Assembly (NCBI GenBank): GCA_008973525.1
Contig: WACJ01000455.1
Location: 1 to 64,000 of the forward strand
Length of the DNA stretch: 64,000 bases
Source of the DNA: Stenopsyche tienmushanensis
Taxonomy: Eukaryota; Arthropoda; Insecta; Trichoptera; Stenopsychidae
Reading direction: 5' to 3'
In this document: piece by piece, positions 48,591 to 62,194 of the stretch
How the letters are laid out: each line of letters starts with the position of its first letter
Position numbering within the stretch: position 1 is the first letter of the stretch
The notes under the pieces: model-generated
Databases searched by the model: none
The model's input: the letters and a program-made list of their open reading frames with translations, nothing else
What the model was told of the DNA's origin: nothing
Translations under genes and position numbers: made by a program

Positions 48591-49350
48591 ACACTCAAAC
48601 CTCTTTTTGTGCGTTTTTTTTTTGTGTAATTTCGAAGTTATGCGGTATTTTTGAAAAGCATTTTTATTAAATTTCATAGAGTACGTATCGAGATATTTTG
48701 GATAAATAGAAAATAAATCATCAACACTTTTGGATTGCTTAAATCATTTTGCATCTGCCATCGCTGAATTACAAATACACCCTTAAACCTAGCATAAAAT
48801 GCATTTTTTCAATATATAAACGTTTAAAAATACATCCTGAAGGAAATTTCCAAAATTGCAATTATTTACAGAATTAAATCTCTAAACGCGTTTTTCTCGA
48901 AACTACTTTTTTCAATACGGTTGACGTGATATCTCAAGTTCTAATTAGTTAATTAGCTTCAAATTAAATATGAACTTTGTCTATATAATCATCTATTGTT
49001 TCTACCAGATTTATCTCAAAATTTTATTTTTAACTAATTTAAAAAAATATATAACTGAAAAAATAAAGCCAAAATTTTTTAAACAGTCGCCATTTTTTTT
49101 TGAGGTAGGAACTATAGGAACATCTTTAAAAATTAAAAATTGTATTGTTAGGAAGAAAAAATCTACACACTGTCTGGCATTAGACATGCCAGACATCCTT
49201 AAAATATTACCAAAAATGTTATTTTTTAATTGCTTTATTGTTTTCCTGATTTTTTATTCACTTTTTTGTGTAATTTTGGGTATATTTTAAATAGTTATTT
49301 CAAAGTTATGCGGTTTTTAAGATCATAAAACTCATCTTCACTTTTCTATG
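48591..49350 (+). repeat. Dispersed repeat family R4, copy 2
   Basis: It matches 1087-1430 block by block with an extra middle segment (about 48710-49190). The 106-codon frame at 48970-49290 shows no domain and partly overlaps the shared repeat blocks; I do not call it a gene. Confidence 0.5.
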
Positions 49351-49687
49351 TAATAACAATTGCATCAAAATATTGTCATCAAACGTGGAAATAAGTTTTT
49401 GATGCGAAATTCACTACCTAAGCAGATCACTGTACCTTGTCATCACTTGCTAAAATTATTTAATTTTTACTTTTACAGCAAATATTTGATCTTCAGTGAT
49501 ACTTTGGAGATGTAGATCGATTTGTTAGTAAACATTTTCAATCATTTGGCTTAAGCTTTGTTTGATCCTATTCAAAGTTGAATATAAACAGGGCACGAAT
49601 ATTCTTTCGACATTTCATTATATTTAGAAGTCCATTTAAAGTTGAAAAGTATGATTTAATTCGAGTTACAAAAAGTGTATTACTATA
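49351..49687. other. AT-rich non-coding DNA
   Basis: Nothing recognised between the R4 copy and R1 copy 4. Confidence 0.5.
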
Positions 49688-50700
49688 ATCATAGTTAGGG
49701 AATCCAATCCCGAGCCAAAATTTCGATCCCGGGATTTCGGGATTTCATTAGACAATCCCGGGACCAGTCCCGGGATCCCGGGATTGGGATTTTCAATATT
49801 TTAAGAAATTACCTTGATGAATTTGATCGAAAATTACTAATAAGTCCATTTGTTCAGTATAAAAAATCACTTGAAGGCCTAATAATTTTATTTATTTAAG
49901 AAAAGATATAAATACAATTCAAAAATAAATAAATAAAACACTAAAAAATTCAAATATTATTTTGAAAATATGCCCAAAGTAACATTAACATTAAACATTA
50001 GTGTTTCGTCATTTAGTCTGGATCTGATTTTGGAAGTCAGACAACTTGCTGCTGAAAATGCACGCTCAGCTTCCACACACTTTGGAGGTATCGTCATCAG
50101 ATATTTAAATGCTAGTTCGAGTTGATGACCGCATGAGCCCTTATTTTCGTATAACACCATTAATGTGATTTATAAAATTCTTTTCTGCTGAGACACGGAC
50201 TAAAAATCGCAAAATTCCAGATTTCCCGACAAATTATTTATTTCCGTCTCTGCAGATGAATACGTATATATTGTAATAGTTTGATGTAATTAGTAATTAT
50301 ATTACGGAGGAATACAAAAATTCTGAACCCCGCATCTATTATATTTCTTATCGATATTCCCATTATTAGAGTCGAGGTGTAGTAAATACATCACCGGTAG
50401 GGAAAGGTTACTATAACAATTTGAAAAATATAAATGTACACTATATATGTATACATAGATTAGACAGTCACTGCTCCTATGCGTCGCCCAAGTTCAACAA
50501 TTAGTAATTACGCCACTGTTTCCAAGCGTCCAGATTTCGTCGGGAATGTCTCGATTTAGTAGCCTTCGTCGTGTTGGTGAGGTGTACGATTTCTGTTAGA
50601 TAAAAATTTCAATCCCGGGATTTTCGGGATTACGTTTTCTAGTCCCGGGATTCTTAAGTACCTAAAACTGTCCGGGATCCCGGGATTCCCTAATCATAGT
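49688..50700. mobile_element. hAT family R1, copy 4 (complete, with 8-bp duplication)
   Basis: The element spans 49696-50692 and is flanked by identical octamers ATCATAGT (49688-49695 and 50693-50700). Termini are TAGGGAATCCAATCCCGAGC and, inverted, TAGGGAATCCCGGGATCCCG. CCCGGGA-type words cluster within about 110 bases of each end, as expected for transposase-binding motifs. The interior contains a short remnant of transposase, so this copy cannot move by itself. It is the reference copy for the family. Confidence 0.88.
49957..50160 (-). pseudogene. hAT transposase C-terminal dimerisation remnant
   Basis: Minus-strand frame of 67 codons with 'ELAFKYLMTIPPKCVEAERA' running into 'FSAASCLTSKIRSRLND'. 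E-R-A-F-S-A-A followed by S-K-I-R-x-R-L is the hAT dimerisation signature. The BED finger and catalytic core are absent. Confidence 0.75.
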
Positions 50701-52099
50701 TATATAAATCTAAATTTACCGGCGTCGAATTTAGACAGTTACACCGAATGAAAATCTTCTTTAAAACTAAATAGTGCCTTGATTTTGGTAATTTTTCAAC
50801 GCATATTTGAAGCTCTATATCATCTAATATATATTTTGAAAATCTATTAATAAAATTTTGAATGATGTAGCATAAAGCATAATTCTAAAAGAAACTGCTA
50901 ACCGGACGTGTTTGTATTCATTATAAGCATTAATTTGTTCGTCCGGACGTTGGTGTATATAATTTCCCAGAATAATTAATTTACATTATGGATATGAAGA
51001 GATATTTTTCATCGGCTACATTCAAGCGAATCTTATTTTTCGCATGCATAAAAAACAAATAAATACACCACATAATACGTATACATCATACGATGAGCAA
51101 GGAGTCTTTGACGCGCATTACCTTATGAAAATTTGCAAAGTTGAAGAGGGACTCGCACGTCTTTAGCATCAGCTACAGTCAGGATATTACTGAATCTCCT
51201 AGGATATTTTCATCCATTAGGAGAGACGTTGTTCTAAAATTGTTCACATAAAGCGTCTCAAGCCTTAGGGTATTGCCTAAAAATATTATTTTCTTGAATA
51301 GATCAAATTATTAATAAAAGCATGGCTATTTTTATTTATAGACGGAAAAAACATGTTTGCTTGAATTGAAACGAAATCGTCGTTAACAAGCCATTATCGC
51401 ATGTAATGGCTGCATTTACGGCTGAAATCGTGCTTATGAAGCGTTTCTTTTATCTTAATGGATATCAGATTTTTATTATGAAATATCATTTTATGATGGC
51501 GTCGTAAAATATCAAAGAAATAATGAGGAAATATCACCAAATTGCTATAATAATGATTTGCCATCGATTTATTTGTTTATTAAGTTGCTTGGGCTGCTTA
51601 ACGTTTGATTATTGTAAACGTAAGAAAATATTTATGAAGCTTTTAAGCTCGCTAGCTTTGGCGTTATAAATATTAAAATGGTGACGCTGATTTTGTACGT
51701 TATTAGTTTATTTTTCCACGAGACGTGTTTGTTATTCCGCGTATAATCTTTTCCATGGGCTTTTATTGTCATGTTAATGAAAAACACAGTAAAAATGCAT
51801 GTATGATATTTTACTTGAGATTCTTCAAAAGCTCGTTCGTCATTTATTCATTGAGATTTGTAAATAGATACATACAATATATGGCTAAAAAATACGTCAA
51901 GATTTACAGAGCTTTCAACATATTATCGTGGCTTATTCCTTGCGCTCTTCTTTGCGCTATATCTATTGTCTGCTTTGAGAATTTTGAGTTGTATCAAATT
52001 TCCCCATGTGGGTGGTATTTTAAAAAGCAGTTAAGAGAAGAAAAATTTGGGTTCTTATATTTATAGGATGAAATTGCATTGATAATATTATTAATACAA
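50701..52099. other. AT-rich non-coding DNA
   Basis: No supported gene. The 113-codon plus frame at 51725-52066 is hydrophobic-rich and has no recognisable family; its composition matches the AT background, so I treat it as probably chance. Confidence 0.45.
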
Positions 52100-52950
52100 A
52101 TATACACATATTTCCTTAAGGGAGGTAATCCCTTTAGACGCTCAAAAATGAGTCGTTTTTCATGATTTTTTAAAAGCTGATAAAATAATCGTATCATTTT
52201 AATTTTTTGACATTATTTTACTACAACCTTAAAGTGCTCATTTAAAAAAAAACCAAAATGGGGGAGTTATAAGGTATTCCATTGGGTGCCTTTTCTCGTA
52301 ATATAAAACGGCCCGCCACTTGTCGAAGGTTTCTTGTTGAACTGAAATTGAAAGTGGAATTATTTTTTGATTTTTAATATGTGTAGGCAGTCAACTAAGC
52401 TATCAAATTTTTAAAAAGTATAAAATTTAAAATTAAGTAGGCTTTTTAGTTATTTTTTTACATTTTTAACCATTTTCATGATAATTTTTATCCCAAAAAA
52501 TTTATTTACGAAAAAACCTTAAAACTTTAGCTTAGTTGACTAGATAATATTATATTAAGAAACATCCCAAAATTTTAGTTAGATTGATCTTCAACTAACT
52601 GTTGTTTTTTGGGCTATACGAGCTGCTTTTGTCTCAGTAAAACTCCTAAGGTTCTATTTCGCTACGCGCGTTTCATCGGTATTTTCAGCAAAGATTTTAG
52701 AGTAGGTGCCAATAATTATATTTAATGTATTTATCATCGTTATTAAATATCTCAGAAGCAATGTATCTTAATATTCCAATGATTTTTACACCAGAATGCA
52801 GGTGCTTTGGAGCCAGTTGCCAAACCGTCAAGTTAAAACATTCATTAGCATTTTGAGTGTTAGCATGCTGTTTTATCTCTTGACCAAGAAATGGAGTCAG
52901 GTCTTCAAGCTTTGGATATTTTTTAAAGTAATGGTTTTCTACCATTTACA
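52100..52950 (-). mobile_element. Mutator-like transposon fragment
   Basis: Minus-strand coding at 52945-52697 contains 'TPFLGQEIKQHANTQNANEC' and 'WQLAPKHLHSGVKIIGILRY'. The T-Q-N-x-N-E-(S/C)-x-N and P-K motifs match the region between the CP-G-DSW and basic-tail motifs of arthropod Mutator-like transposases. A basic segment with KAARIAQK lies further down (about 52600-52660) beyond a stop. The AT-rich 3' region runs to a CTTAAGGGAGG word near 52117 that could be the terminus. It supplies the part of the protein missing from the 3.4-kb copy. Confidence 0.55.
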
Positions 52951-55428
52951 CAAGATGATTGAAATGATTGAAACAGAAGGCGAATTCTCAACATCTATGT
53001 TTCGGAAACAGGAATGATTTACTAAGTAAAATTTCATATATTTATCAATTTCAATTTGTACTTGGACAGCAATAATATTTTCATCTGAACAGCTTTTTAA
53101 ATTGCATGTTTTATAATTCAAATAAACTAAATGCGAAACGAATAGAAAGTTACTTCAAAGAAATAAACTTTGAGGGTTGGGTGTGGAAACTTCCACAATG
53201 TCTTAATCAGCTACATCCAAGTCTCCGAGGGGATTGAAGACGTGGTTTTCAAGAATCAAAATCTAGAACACTGCCCTACTTAGCTCAACATTTCCTGGGA
53301 TTCCGACGTGTAAAAAACAGTTTAAACCGTGTCAATTAGTTGATTATTTATGCCATAATTGCCTAAAATTAATATTTTCGTGAATTATTTCAATTAGCAT
53401 AAATCAGTTTGTCATATTTATTATCGGCTCATTTGCACATTTGAAACAAATTAGCATTATATTAAACCTTTCATGTCTACGAATGGGAAAGTTCGCGATA
53501 GTGAAACAGTTTAGTATACAATGCTTACACAAACAGGGCTTGATTATAATAGAACATCCTCTTGGATATCGATCATCCAGACACGTAAATACATGTCCAT
53601 CCACAGCATGACACAGCTATTCACATTCAAAGACTCTCGTGTATGCTTCGGGATTGTATTACATGTAGCACATTTCGCAATTAATGTCAATAATGGACTA
53701 CGAAGCAAACTAAAATTGAGCCTTAATTAATTGCCATACAAGATAAGGTTACAGCTCTAAATCAAATTCATCCCGATACATTAGATGAGAATTGTTGTTG
53801 TGGATCATTAGAAGCCGCAAATTGTACGTAGAGAGATCGTCCCGAATTCAAAGGTTGGGATGGAATAAATTGAACTCAATTTCACAAGAGGGCGATCGAA
53901 TCATGTTACAATTCATTTAAAAAATAATGATGAAAATGTATGCTTTTTGATGAATAATCATTATTTTAATGTCACAAATTTATCAATTACAATATTTATA
54001 ATATACAATAGTCTCAACACGTATCGTAATTCCACTAATCAAAAATTTTTACCAAGTATTTTCATATTTTTGGTACAAAATATTTACAAACGGATTAGAA
54101 GCAGAAAGGGCTGAAATTGAAAGTGGGCGAGTGAGAACTTCGTATTTCAACTCCAACGCTTTGTATGGCCAACTATAAAGCATGTGGTCTTACTTGTCGT
54201 GCAGAATTTCTCGGATAAGGCTGTTTGAAATGTAATTTCTCATGCATTACTTATGTTAAATCTCATGCATTTAAATTATAGTTTCACCAAGCTGCATAAT
54301 TGAATACTAGATGACACCTTCACTAGATTACTATTAATTCACCATGAAGTTCTGTTCTTGTCTCAATGTATTACTGAGTAGTAGATGAATTGTGTCGAAT
54401 TTCCACCTGCAGTTATTAATCATCAACGCTGTTAGATGGCCATCTAACGTGATTCATTTTTTGAACTAAGATTTCTAATTAAAAGAAAATAACATTTTAA
54501 AAAATATAAAAAAACCGAGGGCAAACTATAACCAGACATGGATCATATTCATTTATATGGATTTTTTACTTATTTTCCGTATATAATTGATCATTATTAC
54601 ATATTTTGAATATATCAAATATTAAAATATGAAATGAAATTAAAATTTATAGTTGTTTTGTTGCTGGAATCTGAGCTTATCTCTTTATAATCGAACAATT
54701 TTTCTTGAACATGATATTCCAATGTGGAACCAATTTCCACTACTTCCGATGTCATTAAGCTAGAGTCATGGTCCATGTGATCTTATAAAAGCTCATCAGA
54801 AACTTCTCTCTGACAATCTCAAACGTAATACACTATGATATATTTTATTTTATATCCGTCTTTTTCCTTGTTGATTTCACATATTCTTTCGTAAATAATT
54901 TGCGAAGACAATGTTTATCGTAAACGGATTTTAATTTTTATTTAAGACTTTGATATACGCGAGTCATATTCCGTCTTTCCGACATGTCAGACATGTTGAT
55001 ACGTCCATGTACACGCAAACACTTTATGTAGCGAATAATCGCTTAATATTGGTTCATTTAATTAATTACAAGTATATAAATATGCATTATATTCTTTTTT
55101 AAATAATGTACGTTTGAAAATTTCAACTTTGAATTCTATGAAATTGCATTTGATTCTAAACCACTTCTTAGAATATCATTATTTATATTTACACTAATTT
55201 CAAAGTCAATATGTGAATTCACCATTTCCAGTTATCTTCGACAATATTTACTTGTTTTTTGTCAATGCTAATATCTCATGGATTCATGCAAAGACACATT
55301 ATTTTTAACTTAATGTCTACACATAATTCACCGCAAGATTTAACATCCCCACATAATAGCGCTATTACTCTGAGCAGATTTAATTCTCCAGATTAATAGC
55401 GACATCTTCCGTCTCTCTTCAGGTGCAA
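52951..55428. other. AT-rich non-coding DNA
   Basis: No supported gene. Frames at 53404-53604 minus and 53521-53730 plus overlap each other and have no motif. The 53160-53290 stretch is less AT-rich and reads 'WKLPQCLNQLHPSLRGD' before a stop; I do not recognise it. Confidence 0.5.
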
Positions 55429-55826
55429 TGTGTTATTTTAACAGCGCCATCTCTTGTGGTCATGCGGAGACATTGCACCTGCATACCGACTGATCACTTC
55501 TTGCGCGTGCACCGTTGCCGGTTGGGTAGCGACGCGCAGGAGACGGGAGTCGGGGAGGAGTTGTCGTTTAGCCTTGGCTGCGGGAGGTCGTCCCTCTTGC
55601 AGCCAGATCTCTCTCTCTCTCATTCTCGTGTGGAGTAAATAGTTATTTAGAGAAGAGAATCTTTCTATTCGAACGCTCGACTATTCCCATCCAGTCGTCC
55701 AGCAACATCACGACTCGATAGAAGAACGGACCCGTGCGCTATCGTGGCCATTCTGACGAGCACGTAGGGGCGGGGAGCCACCCGGGGGCTCTGCTTCCGA
55801 GAGCGCCCCCGCCTTAACGTTACACT
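55429..55826. mobile_element. R2 terminal fragment (solo LTR or truncated TIR copy)
   Basis: It runs from TGTGTTATTTTAACAGCG to CGTTACACTA and matches the outer ends of palindrome 2, including TTGCGCGTGCAC, a (CT)n tract at 55608-55620 and GAGCGCCCCCGCC. It keeps about 100 internal bases that the 24.55-kb copy has lost. TG...CA boundaries near 395 bp look like a solo LTR, but no flanking duplication is visible (CAATG and CTAGC). Confidence 0.6.
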
Positions 55827-56487
55827 AGCTACAAAGTCTTATTTTTTGTTATCCATACAATTTAATAATGTGAATACTTTCTTGTTTTAATATCCACTCG
55901 TACAATACATCGAGTTTAAAATATTATGAAAGGCAATGGAAGACTATGTTTTATTTTTTTAAGAAATAATAGAATTTATCTGAGTTGAAAAGGAAAAAAA
56001 GTTGTATAGAAAGTAATAAAAAGTACTAGTCTTAACCAGGATCTTTGTTTAACTCGGAAAGCGATTCGCCTCGAGACTATAGACAGGCTGACAGGAAGGA
56101 CGTATCTTCTCGCGGTCAAGACTATCGGTCGACTCTTTCCTATTTTTTTCCTGCACGTCCATATTCAGTTTAACAGTGGTTTCGTGCAGGGGTGTTATTT
56201 CCTTTACGCTATACTATTTAACACCAATATCATCACAATCGTAGCACAGTTATACGCAATCTGTTGTAGGACTAGGACTTGCTCAGTGTCGAATCATGGA
56301 GGAAGAACACAACCATATCGTTTAAATTCTTTGTTAATTACACATGCGCTTGATATTGATGAAAATATGACATCTGAATTTTATATGTGAATTTCGTTGC
56401 TTTTATTACAAAGAGATTTTTAAGTACACGGAGTCTAGTAAATCTTTTCCTCGCAAAAAAGCTATCGGATTATTATATACTAGTTAA
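55827..56487. other. Non-coding DNA
   Basis: No supported gene; the plus frame at 56184-56390 has no recognisable motif. Confidence 0.45.
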
Positions 56488-56979
56488 CAGAGCTATAACG
56501 AAGCTATGAAGGGCCTGCGACAAATATTTAGCTTGCCCCTCCCCCAGCCTAACGTAACGTAAAGCCCTTAAAGAGGATGAAGTGGCCACAGAGTGTCTAA
56601 TTGGTCCGCTTTTCGGACCGCTGATTTGACGAATGAGCGCTTCGCGATCGGATGGCATACCTAAACATATCTGATCGGGTGGCTTTTTTTTTAAATTTTA
56701 CAATCGGTCGAAAATATTGTTTTCTTTATTTTATTGCGGGCTTATGCCGGCTGGGTCGGCACAATGTTTAAGCGATAACGAAAAAAGAGGGATTAGATAA
56801 CTTAATATTTTTTATAAAAACGGACAGTCAATCAGTGTTGATTCATATAAAGTAGGATGGTTAACTAAAATAAAAATCATTTGCAGCTCTTGGCCGGGTC
56901 GGTATTCTGCGTTTTGCGCCCCAAGCCCAGTTGCGCCTGTGGCAGTCGCCTGCTTTGCCACCTCCTTGTTACGGCCCTG
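56488..56979. mobile_element. hAT-like non-autonomous element R3, copy 1
   Basis: Starts CAGAGCTATAACGAAG and ends, inverted, CAGGGCCGTAACAAGG. The flanking octamers CTAGTTAA and CTAATTAG agree at 6 of 8 positions. The internal block GGTCCGCTTTTCGGACCGCTGA is shared with the copies at 58698 and 62195. It contains no transposase that I can see. Confidence 0.7.
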
Positions 56980-56987
56980 CTAATTAG

Positions 56988-58689
56988 ATATATGAAATTA
57001 TGCGGAAATAAATCAACCTGGTGAACAAAAATATTGGTTATCGTTCAACTGTCAATTTGTTGAGTGTCAGAATAAATAGGTAAGGTATATAACAAAAAAT
57101 GTCCATCAACTTCATAGTGTTGAATAATGTGCATTATTAACATTCTATAGCATAAAGAAATATCATACTGGCTGAATTGTAGATATTTCCTGTTACAAAT
57201 GAGGCAAGCTAATGAAGAAAATTAACAGCCAAGATAAGATGGATTTAAATGCAAGCACTGATAGTAATGATTTAGTATGCAAGATTTTTTTATGGAACAT
57301 TTTGATACGTTTTCAATTTGATTAAATAGCATGATTAACGATATCAAAAAATAAACACACTTGAAAGTATTTTTAAACATTTCGTAATGTAAACAAAAGT
57401 TGACTTGTGGTGGGATTAGCATTGGGTCAAATAACGAAAGTTGCCGCAACATTATTTAGTTGGGAATATTCCCGGGATTATTTACAAATACGGCGAAACG
57501 GGATAACATGCTGGACGGGTGAAGTTTTTAAATTTTGCTTATATTCAGTATTGCGCGTATTCATTTTTCGGCCCGTCGCACCCTGCGGGAAAGGCCCTGC
57601 CCTCTAATCAAAGCTTTGAGAACGAAAACTCTTCGCGCGGAAAATGTTAATCTGCCCTTTCGTACCAGAGACGACTCCATCGATGTTTGTGGATAATTAT
57701 CCACACAAATATACACCTAAATAATTTATTAATGCCCAATCGCTTTTGGGGTAATGTTGGTTGCCGTTATTTATCCGGTATTTATGCGAAAATAATCGCT
57801 ATGTGAGTGGTCCGGGGGCGGTTTACAACGGGGTAAACCGGTCGGATAATCTTTGATTATCCCCCTACCCCCAAAATGAAAATAATTAAAACAGATTAAA
57901 CGTATACTCGAATCGCTGTGTAGTGGTAAAGTTTTATGACTTTCCAAAATTAGCAAAGAACCTAATGAAATATTATTTGATTTTAATTATGGAAAATTAT
58001 ATTCTCAAACTTTGAAGTACAAAGTATGCTTCAATGCCCGAAAGACTCATAGGAGGTTACGCTTTAATTAGAAACGGTGTATGGTGTAATATTAAATTAA
58101 CAATATCTGTAAAGCGTTGTTAAAGTAATTATTCCAAAATTTAGCAATAAATAAAACAATATTCAAATCTTCATATAGATTGCATACGAATATTGTGTGT
58201 GACATGCCGCCATTCAAGTATATCAATCACTTTGAAACCGTATTCAAATGCCAATAAATTTGTAATTTTCAATCAATATAATGCAGAGATTACTTAAATT
58301 GCTTGATTAAAATTTAACAGAATTTAAATTATATTTTAATGTAGATGAATCATAACTAAGCCTAAGCCTTAAACAACGAGACAAAGACCGCTTATTGATA
58401 TACATAATGAGAGAAGGTTAGATAGTGGGTGAGATAAGATATTTTAGATTAGATAAGTGTAAAAAACCCTTTGAGGAGCAAAAATGATATACATACTTTA
58501 AAAACAAATTAACTGAATCATCATAAATACACCTCATCATATGCTCAATGTTGAAGGTATGTAAATAATGCTGTTAATGCCTTTTGCATTTGATTTGCCC
58601 AAATATGAAAATGGAATAATTATCAAAATTTTAATATCTTAGTGCATGTTACTTCGTTTTATTATATTAGATATACAGCCTTATTTTAG
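56988..58689. other. Non-coding DNA including a less AT-rich island at 57400-57870
   Basis: The island holds CCCGGGATTA, CGTCGCACCCTGCGGGAAAGG and an imperfect hairpin GGATAATCTTTGATTATCC (57843-57861). It does not match the other repeats in the window and no frame looks coding. It may be a regulatory or structured element, or an unrecognised repeat. Confidence 0.4.
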
Positions 58690-58697
58690 GGTAATTG

Positions 58698-59545
58698 CAG
58701 AGCCGTAACGAGGGTATGAAGCGCCCTTGGCAAGTATCTAACTTGCGCCCCCCAATTTTTTTTAAAGTTAAATAATTTTAAAGTTAAATTCAATATATTA
58801 AATATTATTAGAATATACGAGGATAGTCCCAAAAGTATCTGACCTATGATGAAATTTATGGGGGATTAAAAAGCGTTGCATATAGCATATCTACTGAATA
58901 TTTGGACATGAGAAAGCTGTGCGCAGGATGGGTGCTACGTTTGCTAACAATGAAACCAAGCTATTTATTGGTCCCGCTATTCGGGATCATGCCAGTCCGT
59001 TCAACAAAAGTGCACAGCAAAATGCAAAACCGCGCATTCTCAACTTCGAGTGACCACTTGCCTTTGCACTCGAAAATGCCTTAAAAAACCCCTAAAAGAG
59101 GACGGAGTGGCTACAAGCTCTCTGTGTCCAACCGGTCCGCTTTTCGAACCACTAACATGACGAATGAACGCGCGATTAGACGCCATACCTGAACATGTTT
59201 ACAGAATAATTACGAACTCTCATTACAAAACGAAGTTGTTCAATGAGGACTGATTGGATGAGTTGTTTAAATTTTACAATTCGTCGAAAATATTGTTGTT
59301 TATTTTACTGCGGGTTATACCGGCTGGGTCGATCCAATGTTTAAGGATAACGAAGAAGAGGGATTAGGCAACTCATATTATAAAAACGGACAGTCAATCA
59401 GTGTTGATTCGTGTAAAGTAGAATGGTCAAATAAAATATAAACCATGTGCAATTCTCGGTTGGATTGGTATTCTGCGTTTTGCGCTCCAAATCTAATTGC
59501 ACCCGTATTGAGCGCCTGTTTTGCCATCCCCTTGTTACGACCCTG
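58698..59545. mobile_element. hAT-like non-autonomous element R3, copy 2 (longest)
   Basis: Starts CAGAGCCGTAACGAGGG and ends, inverted, CAGGGTCGTAACAAGGGG. The flanking octamers GGTAATTG and AGTTATTG agree at 6 of 8. The interior has CGGTCCGCTTTTCGAACC and TACCGGCTGGGTCGATCCAATG, shared with copy 1. The 60-codon frame at 58902 lies in a segment unique to this copy and is not recognisable. Confidence 0.7.
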
Positions 59546-59553
59546 AGTTATTG

Positions 59554-62194
59554 TAATAATTAGAGTAATCGGATGTTAATTGGACGCGCGGAAGACAATT
59601 TTAAAGATAAATGCTTACATAGATCAAAGATTTTATCAAATAAAGTAAATAGCCAAAATAGATTCATGTGAAGCATGGTGATAGTTTATAAAGAATTAAG
59701 AAGTGTTTAGAAGCGATTTCTGAATGTGCCATGTGGAAAGATTTATCTTGGCAGGTATAGACATCTCACTAGAAGCTGTTTGGGTTAGTTTAAGATTGAT
59801 CTTGAGAATGTTATTAAAAAAAAAAAGACTTTGAGCTGTTCAATAAAGATTATGAACAGAACTTAGTGACAGGAGGTGAAACTTAAAGTATGGGGAATTA
59901 AATTCATTATTTTTTTAAATATAGAATTATATTGCCATTTATATATGACCAGACCCTATGACATATTTGTATATGACCTAATTATTATCGTATTAAGAAG
60001 CACTTGTTACAGAGTCTTACATATTTTTTGTTGTATTTAAGGCTAATATAATACATGCAACGACGAATTGAATTTTATTCCAGCGAAAATCTAGAAAATA
60101 TTCAGATAAGCTGCAAAAATAATTTTATATGTTGATGCAATTGCAATTTAATTTCACTTTACATTAACCTGTGCTTTAAAACAAGCTTGAAGTCGACAGG
60201 TCGTCTATTAAAATCAATAATATATTCCGTGTAATAATAGACTTGTAGCCGTTTTGAAAGCTCGAATAAATTCTGTGAGCTTTTGAGCTTTTTCGTTGCC
60301 ACAAAAATGAATAATACAACCAAAAAAATAGGGGATGTAAAAGCGATAAATCAAGATCGCCCGCTCAAAGATAGCAAAAATAGGAAGAAAAAAGCTGTAG
60401 GGGTAGGCTCGCTGATTGATTGTCTTTCATCCCTGTTTGCCCATCGAAAAATCGCTCTAATAAAGACCTCTTCATAAAACCGAAACTAACCCATGAGATT
60501 TACAGTATAAAAAGCATTTTTTATCACTGCAAATAAAAAAATGCAAACAAATCTCGCAAACATGATACTAAAAAAGGATATTTATCTCGGAAATAAATGT
60601 TTGCCGCCATTAAAATTTTACAACACTTGCAATAAGCGACTATTTTATTAACATGCCCATCATTCTTCTTTGAAATTATCAACAAAGTGCACCTTTTAAT
60701 TGTACTTTGCTTTCGGCGAACATATTTGCACAGCGATTAAAAATACTCCATAAAGCGAAACAGCCACATTCATTGCGTAAGCTAATGTAAGATAAAAAAA
60801 AGTTCAAAGGACTGTAACAGAACTTGTAAAAATATTAATACAACACTTGCTATTAAAAATATTATAGCGATAAAGAGAGAATATGTTACATATAATATCA
60901 TATAAAATGATTAAGGTGGAACATATGGATTATTGAAAGTATAAAAAAATGAATTGATTTGCCAATCTTATGTTTTCGCATAAATTTGAATTTAATATAA
61001 CATCCCAGTGAAAGCTTAATTTATACTAAAAGCTTTCCCAGTCTATTAAATTCTCAATTATTGAAATAAATAGAAGTTAGAAGTCTTTCATATATGATAC
61101 AAACACAAATAAGCTGTTCTCAGTTTATTGGGGTGATGTATAAGTTCTTAGCTATCTATGGTACTTAGGTGACGGTTTAGAAATAAAGTGTCAAGAAATC
61201 ATGTTGTATTCTGGACTCATAAATATTTTAAAGGTATTTTTACTTCTTAATTTTATAAGCATATCTGGATTAATCCGGGATAGAATTATATCACATCTTC
61301 CATATAATAGTTCAAAATCTTTGTTAGATGATTGACAAAATTGTCAATATTGTATCCATTTAACAAAAGCAAATGGTCACATTATTAACAAAAAATAAAA
61401 TATCATCAAATTCTCTCGAGCCGTAGACAAAGGCTTTAGACGTTCATCTAAAAATAAATAAATATACATATACACTTATCGGCGAATTTGCTTGAAAAGC
61501 TGTTATTTAAAACCGGTTTTAGCCTCGTGCAATTTATATCGGATACAGTCTTATTTTTTTGTGGGAACATCTTGAATTCTTCCCGAGGTTTATTAAAAGA
61601 GCAACACGCTGCTTTAGATTGGAATTTGCTTCAAAGTGATATTTAATAATTTAATTAAATAAGTCGAGAGAAGGATGGAAAATTATCAACTTTTGCGACT
61701 CGACGTTTAAGGTTTGAATTAAAAATGTTTCACTCTACTTGAGTTCCTGCATTTAAAAATTCAAGGTATTTTGCCAATATGATTCTCATATTCCAAAGTA
61801 TTCTTAACGGGAAATTTTATTGTAAATATTTGACTTTCCCTGAATCAAAAATGGATGATAAAATTTAGTTTAATATGAGAAAATACGAGATTTATAATAT
61901 TATATATTTATTATCAACAAGTGTTTTTAAATTCAATTTAATATTGTTGTAGAGGTATGATAAATGCTTTCAAAATAAAAATTTGAGTGATTTAGACTGT
62001 TGGTTAAATTCTCCTATTGATTTAATGTTAAGTCTGATCGTATTCCGTATAACATGACATTCTTAAAGTACGATTTTGATCTAACACGATATAAATATTA
62101 AAATGGTTTGTAAACCTTTTTGAATGGTTTTTAAGTGTGAATACTATTTATAGGAAAAAAATTACATAGGGTAAGCATCCCCTTAAGCTGTATC
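59554..62194. other. AT-rich non-coding DNA
   Basis: No supported gene. The 64-codon Lys-rich plus frame at 60283-60477 has no recognisable domain. Confidence 0.5.

Noticed and set aside
51725..52066. 113-codon hydrophobic frame
   Set aside because: AT-rich composition favours Phe/Ile/Tyr codons; no family resemblance or splice context.
55429..55826. Definite solo LTR
   Set aside because: TG...CA ends and length fit, but the flanking five bases do not match and the related sequence at 24.55-26.37 kb has inverted rather than direct termini.
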